Shown here: piece after piece, positions 56,864 through 64,000 of the stretch
Numbering within the stretch: the stretch's first letter is position 1
How the letters are laid out: each line of letters starts with the position of its first letter
Assembly: GCF_009827535.1 (NCBI RefSeq)
Contig: NZ_WTYN01000002.1
Location: 168,206-232,205 of the forward strand
From: Qipengyuania oceanensis
Lineage (GTDB): Bacteria; Pseudomonadota; Alphaproteobacteria; Sphingomonadales; Sphingomonadaceae
Direction: 5' to 3'
Length of the DNA: 64,000 nucleotides
Program-made: the position numbers and the translations under genes
The notes under the pieces: generated by a model
What the model saw: the letters and a program-made list of their open reading frames with translations, nothing else
Told to the model about the DNA's origin: nothing
Databases searched by the model: none

Positions 56864-56969
56864 ACGAGCGCGGAGCTTTCGCCGGCTTGCCACGCGGCTT
56901 CAAAAGCCGTGCCGGTCCGTGGTAGTAGCGCAGGCTTCAGGAATCAGCCGCAAGATCGGGCAGCCCGCA

Positions 56970-57926
56970 ATGGCGCAGAACACTTTGAACCAGGTTTCGT
57001 CGCTCCCAGGCCATGACCGGCGGTCGCGCGATTGGGTGTTCGAGGCGATCAGGCTGATCGAGGCGGACTTCAACCGGTCCGCCGAAACGCATCTCGTGCC
57101 GCTCGAGACTCCGGGATTATCCGGCATCGAACTCTACCTGAAGGACGAATCGAGCCACCCGACCGGAAGCCTCAAGCATCGGCTCGCCCGGTCGCTTTTT
57201 CTATACGCCCTGTGCGACGGGCGCATCGGGCCGCAGACCACGATCGTGGAGGCATCGTCCGGCTCTACCGCCGTTTCGGAAGCCTATTTCGCGCGTATGC
57301 TCGGATTGCCGTTCATCGCCGTGGTGCCCGCGACGACCGCGCTCGAAAAGCTCGCCGCCATCCGTTTCTATGGCGGCGAGCACCACTTCGTCGACGATCC
57401 GTGCGAAGTCTATGCGGTGGCCGAGCGGCTCGCGCGCGAGTGCGACGGCGTCTATCTCGACCAGTTCACCTACGCGGAGCGCGCGACCGACTGGCGCGGC
57501 AACAACAACATCGCGGAATCGATCTTCCTGCAGATGCGGCAGGAGGCCAACCCCGTTCCGGCCTGGATCGTGTGCGGAGCAGGCACGGGCGGCACGTCCG
57601 CGACCATCGGCCGCTTCATCCGCTATAAGCGCTACGACACAAGGCTTTGCGTGGCCGATCCGGCGGCATCGGTCTTTCATCGTCACTGGTTGGATCGCTC
57701 GATCATCGTGTCGGACGCCGCGGGTTCCTGCATCGAGGGGATCGGTCGTGCGCGGGTGGAGCCGTCTTTCCTGCCCGATCTCGTGGATGAAATGGTAATG
57801 GTCGAGGATTGCGAGAGCATCGCTGCGGCCCGCTTGCTGAGCGAACGGCTTGGCAAACGGTGCGGCGGATCGTCTGTCACCGCGAGTCCTATTTTCTTCA
57901 TCGTCGGCAGCCTTTGGGCACGCTAA
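56970..57926 (+). CDS. PLP-dependent cysteine-synthase-family protein, C-terminally truncated
   Basis: A 318-residue fold-type II PLP protein. The cofactor lysine lies in [20 protein letters not shown] and the substrate loop in [23 protein letters not shown]-binding [12 protein letters not shown] is kept. Full-length relatives continue about 40-50 residues past the GGSSG motif; here the protein reads RCGGSS and then an unrelated tail ([16 protein letters not shown]) before a stop. The break coincides with the start of lower-GC accessory DNA, so the 3' end was probably replaced. Activity is doubtful. Confidence 0.8.
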   Translation: MAQNTLNQVSSLPGHDRRSRDWVFEAIRLIEADFNRSAETHLVPLETPGLSGIELYLKDESSHPTGSLKHRLARSLFLYALCDGRIGPQTTIVEASSGSTAVSEAYFARMLGLPFIAVVPATTALEKLAAIRFYGGEHHFVDDPCEVYAVAERLARECDGVYLDQFTYAERATDWRGNNNIAESIFLQMRQEANPVPAWIVCGAGTGGTSATIGRFIRYKRYDTRLCVADPAASVFHRHWLDRSIIVSDAAGSCIEGIGRARVEPSFLPDLVDEMVMVEDCESIAAARLLSERLGKRCGGSSVTASPIFFIVGSLWAR

Positions 57927-58300
57927 AAACGGCCGCGAGCGGCGATAATCGCGCGCGAAACCGACACGACGTTTTTTCCCTAGCGAACGTCCGCAATCCG
58001 TATGTACTGCTGAAAGGAGCCCTCCGGATCGTCCGACGCAGCAGACTTGGTGAAACCGCCAATCGATCTTAGATTTAATGCGTCTATCTTTCGATTAGCC
58101 GCATGGAAATTGCCAGTTGGTTGAGTTTCAGATCCGTGATCCCGAGCGTGACCTTACAGTCTCGTGCCACTCCGTCCGCCCTTAATGTGTCAATTTTGAC
58201 ACCGTAACGCTGTTTCAGGGGATAATGCTGCAAGTTTGCGACATTATGAGCCGTTTTCTGAAGTGAACGCTGCGATTGACGGCAGGCTTGACCCAATTAC
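57927..58300. other. Non-coding stretch beside IS110 element
   Basis: No convincing gene. It contains a GCGAACGTCCGC repeat copy (57983-57994) and a 7-bp-arm palindrome GTGTCAATTTTGACAC (58187-58202). A 70-codon minus-strand frame (58084-58296) has no recognisable family. The region could include the IS end and, if the element is of the IS1111 type, its guide RNA. Confidence 0.4.
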
Positions 58301-59422
58301 CTACAACGAGATCTGCGTCCCAGAAATCAGAACGGGGTCCAAGCCTGCCTCCTCCTGCTGGAGGAACAGCGAAGAGGTGCCGTCGGGGCGAAACGGCGAA
58401 CCTGATTTCCACATTCCGAGCATGATCACCGCAAGCTTCCTGGCCACGGCAACGCGCGCTTTCAGGAACCCAACCCGCTGGGCCAGCTCGAGACCCCAAG
58501 TGCGGAGACGGCTTTCGATCTCAATCCTGCAAAGTAGCACGGTGGCTGCGGTAATCAGGTGCATCCGTGTCAGCTTGTTCCCGTGCCGACTGATACGTCC
58601 CCGGCGTGAAGTGGCGCCTGACTGATATAGGGTTGGGGTCAGGCCCAAGTATGCTCCAACGTCACGGCTCCGCTCAAATCGATATGGATCGCCGATGGCA
58701 CTGTAGAACGAAAGCGCGATCACAGCTCCGACGCCGGGGATCGTTTGGAAATTGCGACATGTAGGATTGTTCGATGCGATGTCGCGCATCTGCCGGTCAA
58801 GAATGGAGATCTGCTCTCTCAGAGCTTCGGCAATCTCGACGAGCGGTTGCAGATTGACCCCGATCTCAAGCCCGTGCTGTCGCATCTTCCGCACCTGGTC
58901 GTTCACCTCGGCGGCTAGCGCACCCCTTCCGTTCAGGAGTTTCACGTTCCCGCCGTATAACCTGAAAATTGATTGGATGAGCGCATCTGTCCTGGCGCGG
59001 TTCTTCAGCATAGTTCTTCGAACATTGATCAGGGTTCGGATATTCTGATGTTCCATCGGCTTCACGAAAACCTGCGACCCCATCGATCGAGCGAGCCGCC
59101 CGAGCTCTGCGAGCCCTCGAGCATCGTGGACATCTGTTTTCTGTCGCCTGATTGCCAGGAACTTGCTCGATTTGCGTACATCGACCACCTGAACAGGAAA
59201 TCCGTACGAACGCAGTTCTCGAACCATCTGGGTGCCATTGCCGGCCTCGATCGTGAGGCACTGCGCTGCCTCGACGCCAAACCTCCGCAGAATATCTCTG
59301 ATTGGACCGGATTTCGTTTCGCATATCGCTTCAAAGAGGATCCCGCCCTCTGCGTCGATGAGGCAAACGGCTGTTTCGAGATGCCCCGCATCGAGCCCCA
59401 CCCAGTAGTGCTGATAAACCAA
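58301..59422 (-). mobile_element. IS110-family transposase gene
   Basis: About 373 residues. The N-terminal RuvC-like DEDD domain shows D11 (VGLDAGHLETAV), E59 (TIEAGNG) and D97/D100 (QKTDVHDARGLAELG). The C-terminal half has IPGVGAVIALSFYSAIGDPY, then YQSGATSRRGRISRHGNKLT with Ser268 as the second catalytic residue. A TTG start at 59422 is preferred because AAGGAGG lies 6 bp upstream; the longer frame to 59458 also begins with TTG. IS110-type elements insert without target duplication and use a bridge RNA encoded in a flanking non-coding end. Both ends are unresolved here. It looks intact. Confidence 0.88.
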
Positions 59423-59542
59423 CCAGCGCCTCCTTCGAAACCTATCCAGAAAGCCCAACTTAGGTTGGTCCGCGCAACTCGCCGAGTAGGAATTGTCCGC
59501 TCTGGCGTGATAGTGGAATAGGATATGCTAGGAGTGGATAGG

Positions 59543-60157
59543 ATGACCGCAAGGCAAGCGCTTGATGATTTGATCCGCGAGCGGGAAGAGACGTACGCTG
59601 CGGTTTCGCGTCTACTTGGCCGAAACACCGCCTATATCCAACAATACATCAAGCGCGGCACGCCCGCGCGTCTCGATCAAAGCGACATCGCTCAGCTGGC
59701 TCTGCATTTCGATGTTCCTGCCAAACTGCTCGGGGGAAAAGAGAGCCCTTCAACTCCGCGACGTTCGGTCATCACTGTGCCGGTAATTGAGGCCAAGGGC
59801 TTGGAAATCGCACGGGAACGATCTCGGATCGTCGATGAAGCCTGGCTAAAACGCCTATGCAACAGGCCTGCAGGTTTGGCGATCTTACCCATTGCTGGTG
59901 AGGCTATGCAGCCGACCCTGCAGAATGGCGACGAAGTCATAATCCAAAGGCTGCGCTCTCACGATGCCCTTCAAGACGGGCTCTACGCTGTCCGGGGATC
60001 GTCAGAGACGTTCGTCAGGCGGATCGCTCTGGACCCAACCAAAAATCGTATTTCTGTCCTGACCGACCATCCCGCCTATCCAAGCTGGAACGGTGTTCAG
60101 CGAAAGGCGATCAATGTCGTCGGCAGAGTGATTTGGATTGGATCTCAGGTGTCGTGA
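59543..60157 (+). CDS. S24 (LexA/CI-like) protein with degenerate active site
   Basis: A 204-residue protein. The N-terminal segment is HTH-like (LIREREETYAAVSRLLGRNT AYIQQYIKRG); the C-terminal half is an S24 peptidase fold. The catalytic serine region reads IAGEAMQPTLQNGDEV, where relatives have G-D/E-Ser-Met, so residue 121 is alanine. The lysine region reads FVRRIALDP where VKR is expected, so the lysine is arginine (159). Self-cleavage is therefore not expected. GGATAGG precedes the ATG at 59543; 59525 is an alternative start. It is likely a constitutive DNA-binding regulator. Confidence 0.85.
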   Translation: MTARQALDDLIREREETYAAVSRLLGRNTAYIQQYIKRGTPARLDQSDIAQLALHFDVPAKLLGGKESPSTPRRSVITVPVIEAKGLEIARERSRIVDEAWLKRLCNRPAGLAILPIAGEAMQPTLQNGDEVIIQRLRSHDALQDGLYAVRGSSETFVRRIALDPTKNRISVLTDHPAYPSWNGVQRKAINVVGRVIWIGSQVS

Positions 60158-60534
60158 GTGGGAGCTATGCTGACTGCGACAGACGCCAAGTTGCGAAGTG
60201 AATGCCCGCTACTTGGGGGTAAGTGAACGGTTTGCCGCGATCGAATTTCCGCTCATCGCAAAGGTCCCAAGCTGGGGGTATCACAGGGGGTATTCTTGGC
60301 GAAGCTGAAAGAGAAATGACGTTTTAACAGATGCTTAAGCGAGATTGGTGGATCCCTCCTCCGCTACCATTTTCCCAGATCATAGCGGCGTTGCAAGTTC
60401 GACCCCCTCGTCATCGATAGGCTATTCCGATGTCTGGGCATGAATTAGCCCGCAATATTGGCTGTTTGGTTCATCGCAATTAGGCTGATGCTTGGAGCCG
60501 GCATACCGCCGGGTCGAAGCAACAGCGAGCCTCT
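60158..60534. other. Non-coding stretch containing the second att-like repeat
   Basis: No gene with support. It holds repeated GGGGGTAT blocks (near 60274 and 60287), a 7-codon frame TTGGCGAAGCTGAAAGAGAAA then TGA, and the 17-bp repeat at 60353-60369. Such a GGGGGTAT region often precedes a tyrosine-integrase start in alphaproteobacterial islands, so it may be the scar of a lost integrase; that is inference. Confidence 0.35.
60353..60369 (+). repeat. 17-bp direct repeat, copy 2 (putative att)
   Basis: TCCCTCCTCCGCTACCA, identical to the tRNA-Met 3' end at 54858-54874. The rest of the tRNA is absent. Confidence 0.7.
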
Positions 60535-62514
60535 GTGAGCAGCAACACTCGATCATTCTTCGCTTGTTCCGGCGAAGACTTCCTGAAAAAAGACCCGCAT
60601 ACAATCCTGGGTGCACTTTCGATCCGCGTTGGTCTTCAGCACGCCGGCGATGAGAGCCAGCAAATCAAGGCGTGGGAGCGGCAGATCTTGCTGCTTCAAA
60701 GTGCGCTGAATGATCTCGACAAACCACCAGACGGTGTGCTGCTTGAGCTTCCGCTATTTCGGTTAGAGCGTCGGATTGACGCAGTCATTCTCGCGCGTGG
60801 TGCAATCATTTGCCTTGAGTTCAAAATCGGCTCTCGGTCGTTCGGCTCGGCAGATGTGGCTCAGACAGTCGATTATGCACTTTGTTTGAGGGACTTTCAT
60901 TCGGCAAGCGGCGGTCGCCCCATCTACCCTGTTCTTTGCGCAGACAGTGCGCCTGACGATCTTTGTCGGAGCAATCTGCACTTAACCGACCATGTGACCA
61001 GGTGCACTCTGGTCAACGGGAAATGGCTATCAAGAGCGTTCCAAGCGATTATTGCTGAAGGTGATGGGCAATCATCGGATTGGGCGCGCTTCGATGCAGC
61101 GCGATACAATCCGACGCCAAATATCGTGTCAACCGCAAGGGCGCTTTATGCTGGCCACTCGGTCGCGGAAATTGGCAGGGCAGATGCCTCTTCGGAGGCT
61201 ATTGAACAGACAGCCACAAAGCTCCGCGATATAGCGAGAGATGCAAAGCTGCACAGTCGAAAGGTCGTCTGTTTTGTTACTGGCGAACCAGGATCAGGGA
61301 AGACTCTCCTCGGCCTTGATCTTGTGTTTTCGAGGAAGGTCGATGCAGATCCTGACGAACCAGCCGCACTGCTAAGCGGCAACCGACCTTTGGTCTTCGT
61401 CCTCCAGGCAGCGATCGCCGAGGACGCTAGAGATCGGCTGGGGATCACCGCAACCGAAGCGAAACGACAAGCTCAACAAGCTTTGCAAACGCTCCTGGGG
61501 TATCTCAAAGACCACACAGATGAGGAAGCTGACCCGCCGGAGCATGTGATCGTTTTTGACGAGGCTCAGCGTGCTTGGGATGCGGAGACGGGTCTGAAGC
61601 TTTTGGGCCGCAAGAAGTCAGAGCCGGAGCTCTTCCTGGAAATCATGGGCCGTTTGGATTGGGCGTGCCTAGTCTGCCTTGTTGGACCTGGGCAGGAGAT
61701 CAACCGCGGTGAGGGCGGGCTCGCGCTATGGGGTGAAGCCTTGCGCGACAACCCCGATTGGGATGCTCACATCTCGGACGCGATGTTGCGTGGAGAAGGC
61801 GGGCTCATCGGTCTACTGGATAATGACGTCGGAAACGACCTCCGTCCGATCGTTCATCAGGATTTGCATCTGAAGACAAATCTTCGCGCCCATCGAAATC
61901 CGAAACAAGGTCGCTGGGTGAGCGCGTTGCTCGCTGACGACATCAAGTCGGCAGCCGAGATTGCTAAGGAACTGGATGGTCCGCCATCATATTTGACCAG
62001 AGACTTTGGCGAGGCGAAGCGTTGGCTCAAAGAGCGGAGCAGGGGGCATCACCGCGTTGGCCTTCTGGCGAGTTCCGGCGCAGTTCGATTGCTTGGAGAG
62101 GGCGTGCCACCGTCTCCGATGTCAAACGAGTTGGACCGCGTCGTTCATTGGTTCTTGCGCGAAGGAGACGACTTTCGTTCTTCAAACGCGCTTGAAGTTC
62201 CCCTCTCAGAGTTCGTCAGTCAGGGGCTTGAGATCGACTATGCATGCCTATGCTGGGGTAATGATCTTATATGCTCTGATGAGGGTTGGCAGCCACGTAA
62301 GATGCGAGCTCCGAAATGGACAAACATTGGTTTACTCGAAGCCAGGCGATACAGGATCAATGCGTATCGTGTGCTTCTAACCAGGGCTCGTGCGGGAAAC
62401 GTTATCTACGTGCCAAAAGGTGATGATGAAGATCTAACACGCTCACCGGCTGAATTCGATCAAATTGAGGCTACGCTTCTGGAAGCTGGATGCATGCCAT
62501 TGCCCATTCAGTGA
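60535..62514 (+). CDS. PD-(D/E)XK nuclease-like / DUF2075 helicase fusion
   Basis: A 659-residue protein with a GTG start. The first 180 residues hold a putative PD-(D/E)XK nuclease: D82 (RRIDAVILARGAIICLEFK), E95 and K97. Then comes a P-loop ATPase/helicase of the DUF2075 type: Walker A GEPGSGKT (250-257), Walker B VIVFDEAQRAWD (D342-E343) and LVGPGQEINRGEGG. SF1-like motif VI is AYRVLLTRARAGNVIYV near the C-terminus. Such nuclease-helicase fusions occur near restriction-modification and defence genes. GC is lower than in the chromosome around it, and a cytosine methyltransferase follows. A defence role is inferred; DNA or RNA could be the substrate. Confidence 0.85.
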   Translation: MSSNTRSFFACSGEDFLKKDPHTILGALSIRVGLQHAGDESQQIKAWERQILLLQSALNDLDKPPDGVLLELPLFRLERRIDAVILARGAIICLEFKIGSRSFGSADVAQTVDYALCLRDFHSASGGRPIYPVLCADSAPDDLCRSNLHLTDHVTRCTLVNGKWLSRAFQAIIAEGDGQSSDWARFDAARYNPTPNIVSTARALYAGHSVAEIGRADASSEAIEQTATKLRDIARDAKLHSRKVVCFVTGEPGSGKTLLGLDLVFSRKVDADPDEPAALLSGNRPLVFVLQAAIAEDARDRLGITATEAKRQAQQALQTLLGYLKDHTDEEADPPEHVIVFDEAQRAWDAETGLKLLGRKKSEPELFLEIMGRLDWACLVCLVGPGQEINRGEGGLALWGEALRDNPDWDAHISDAMLRGEGGLIGLLDNDVGNDLRPIVHQDLHLKTNLRAHRNPKQGRWVSALLADDIKSAAEIAKELDGPPSYLTRDFGEAKRWLKERSRGHHRVGLLASSGAVRLLGEGVPPSPMSNELDRVVHWFLREGDDFRSSNALEVPLSEFVSQGLEIDYACLCWGNDLICSDEGWQPRKMRAPKWTNIGLLEARRYRINAYRVLLTRARAGNVIYVPKGDDEDLTRSPAEFDQIEATLLEAGCMPLPIQ

Positions 62515-62971
62515 GAACCGCGTGTGGAGGCGAGTCCCTACTCCAATACCAAATGTTCTCCCCTGTAGAAGGCCGAGCATGCGGATCATCGCCTGATCGC
62601 CGCTATTTTGGCCTTCTGGGTGACTGACGTCTCGGCCTCACTATGCATAATTAGGATTGCGCGACGCGTTGTGCGCAAGATTGGTAGCGTCGACAACATT
62701 CATGCTCAGTTCCATGACCGGCTGACGATTGCATTGGTTGAGGTATCGACATCGTGTTGGTTTGAAGGCATTTAGGGGTATGGGGAGCGTCATGATCAAG
62801 CCTTTGAGAAGAATAAATTCGGGTTTCCAACGATTGGAAAGCTCTGCGCGGGTCGGCTCATGACGAATGACCACATCTTCTTGACTATACTTTTTACTTC
62901 GATGGCTCGGCCGCGAACGATTTGCGAGCATGCTTCCCCTCACAACGACTTATCATACAGTTGGATTTTCG
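62515..62971. other. Non-coding stretch between helicase and methyltransferase
   Basis: AT-rich, with no reliable gene on either strand. A 100-codon minus-strand frame (62641-62943) is low-complexity and unsupported. It probably contains the methyltransferase promoter and perhaps remnants of a lost gene. Confidence 0.5.
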
Positions 62972-63937
62972 ATGACACTGCGCTTCATTGACCTCTTCGC
63001 GGGGCTAGGTGGTTTTCACCAAGCACTTGAGCGTCTGGGCCATACTTGCGTGTTCGCTTCCGAACTCGATCCTTCGCTTGCTGCTCTCTACGAGAAGAAT
63101 TTCGACGTCGTCCCTCACGGCGATATTCGCGACGCCTTCGCGAAGGTTCCGCCGCATGATATACTATGCGCGGGGTTTCCGTGCCAGCCATTCTCCAAGG
63201 CGGGCGACCAACTCGGATTTGATTGTCCTCAATGGGGTGATTTGTTCGACTACGTTTTGAGAATCCTCGATACCCACAAGCCCAACTACTTGCTTATTGA
63301 GAACGTGCCGAACCTCGTTCGCCACGACGAAGGAAAGACTTGGGAGAAGATCAAGACCCGGCTCGAATCCCTCGAGTACAAGGTCGATCTTGGCCGGCTT
63401 TCTCCTTTCATGTTTGGAGTCCCGCAGGTGCGCGAGCGTGCCATCATCATCGGTGCCCGCAACGGGCTGGACGATTTCACTTGGCCAACGCCTACGCATC
63501 GCCTCGACCAGGTTTCCATCAACAGTGTGCTCGACAAAAGCCCAAATGACGCGCGCCCGCTGGGGCCGCGTTTCATCCAGTATCTGGAAACTTGGCAAGA
63601 GTTGCTAGACGCGCTTCCGGTTGACGAGGCGCTGCCTTCCTTTCCCATCTGGGCGATGGAGTTCGGGGCAACCTATCCTTACCGCGATCAGACGCCGCAC
63701 GCGATTGGCTTTGGCAGCATCGAGAGTTTCAAGGGCGCACTTGGGCGTTCGCTGAAAGGTTTGACCGCTCAAGAAGTTGAGCAGACACTGCCCGCCTATG
63801 CGCGCAACCAAACCGATAGCTTCCCCGAGTGGAAGCAGAATTTCATCCGGCAGAACCGCGAATTTTACAAACGGCATAAAGGCGTGATCGACGCGTGGTT
63901 GCCTAAGATAGCAGACTTCGCACCTAGGTCGTGTTGA
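62972..63937 (+). pseudogene. C5 cytosine DNA methyltransferase (Dcm-type), truncated
   Basis: 321 residues remain. Motif I (FIDLFAGLGGFHQALE), motif IV with the catalytic Cys71 (CAGFPCQPFSKAGDQ), motif VI ENVP and motif VIII (PQVRERAIIIG) are intact, and part of the target-recognition region is present. The frame stops after IADFAPRSC; motifs IX and X, needed to close the AdoMet pocket, are absent. The cut coincides with an IS-like end, so an insertion probably disrupted the gene. The start at 62972 (MTLRFIDL) is better than 62930, which adds 14 odd residues. Confidence 0.82.
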
Positions 63938-64000
63938 CAAAAGGGATTCCCAAACTGGCTTGGTTCTGATTCAAGACTGCTTTTTGAGGAGCAGTCATGG
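63928..64000 (+). mobile_element. Probable IS left end with transposase start, cut by the window edge
   Basis: From about 63928 (just after CTAG) the sequence changes character: GTCGTGTTGACAAAAGGGAT, then an A/T-rich leader, then GAGGAGCAGTC immediately before ATGG at 63997. A ribosome site and start codon right behind a broken methyltransferase fit an insertion sequence with its transposase running out of the window. The family is unknown; an IS5-like element is a possibility. Confidence 0.5.

Noticed and set aside
58084..58296. 70-codon minus-strand ORF downstream of the transposase
   Set aside because: No family resemblance; lies in a probable IS non-coding flank.
62641..62943. 100-codon minus-strand ORF between helicase and methyltransferase
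   Set aside because: No ribosome site, no family resemblance, mixed composition.

Overview
The window is a GC-rich, densely packed bacterial chromosome segment. It most likely comes from an alphaproteobacterium of the order Sphingomonadales (Erythrobacteraceae-like). That placement is inferred from gene order, a large TonB-dependent receptor, an aroQ-accB-accC operon, PA2169/CsbD stress genes with EcfG-type promoters, and a GTTC-N7-GTTC LexA box. No search could be run.

Layout. 1-4.6 kb: end of a PH-domain membrane protein, a TonB-dependent receptor, a MATE exporter and two tRNAs (Pro, and a CAU tRNA that looks like Ile2). 4.6-13.8 kb: a degenerate histidine kinase, an Lrp regulator, aroQ-accB-accC, a KAS III enzyme, a PAP2 membrane enzyme, psd-pssA, and a small membrane protein behind a LexA box. 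14-25.4 kb: a run of core genes, rpsB-tsf, then pyrH-frr-uppS-cdsA-dxr-rseP-bamA-skp-fabZ, then rpmE, covering translation, isoprenoid/undecaprenyl and lipid precursors, and outer-membrane assembly. 25.4-34.8 kb: a 2OG-Fe(II) oxygenase, tRNA-His, a leucine-dehydrogenase-like gene, a seven-gene cytochrome c maturation operon (ccmC-D-E-F-G-H-I, without ccmA/B) and kup. 34.8-35.8 kb: an unrelated lower-GC gene between short GTCCGC repeats. 35.8-54.7 kb: dapF-mtaB-ftsY-yciB, a GGDEF-EAL protein, an EVE protein, csbD, a ThDP enzyme, an LplT-like transporter, pgsA, rnd-oxyR, aspS, a PA2169-family stress gene, and acpP-fabF-mltG with a LigT-like gene.

From 54.8 kb the window becomes accessory in character. 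tRNA-Met (54798-54874) is followed 5.5 kb later by an exact 17-bp copy of its 3' end (60353-60369), the footprint expected of tRNA-targeted integration. Between the copies lie a broken type-2 asparaginase, an acyl-CoA dehydrogenase, a cysteine-synthase-like gene that has lost its C-terminus, an IS110-family transposase, and an S24 (LexA/CI-like) protein lacking both catalytic residues. Beyond the second copy come a nuclease-helicase fusion (DUF2075 type) and a C5 cytosine methyltransferase, truncated by what looks like an IS end at the window edge. This looks like a decaying defence island.

The most interesting signals are: (i) a putative SOS-controlled small membrane protein at 13.4-13.8 kb, a candidate division inhibitor; (ii) the nuclease-helicase/methyltransferase pair; (iii) the S24 protein with both catalytic residues replaced; (iv) two EcfG-type promoters on csbD and the PA2169-family gene; (v) the tRNA-Met repeat pair with no integrase.
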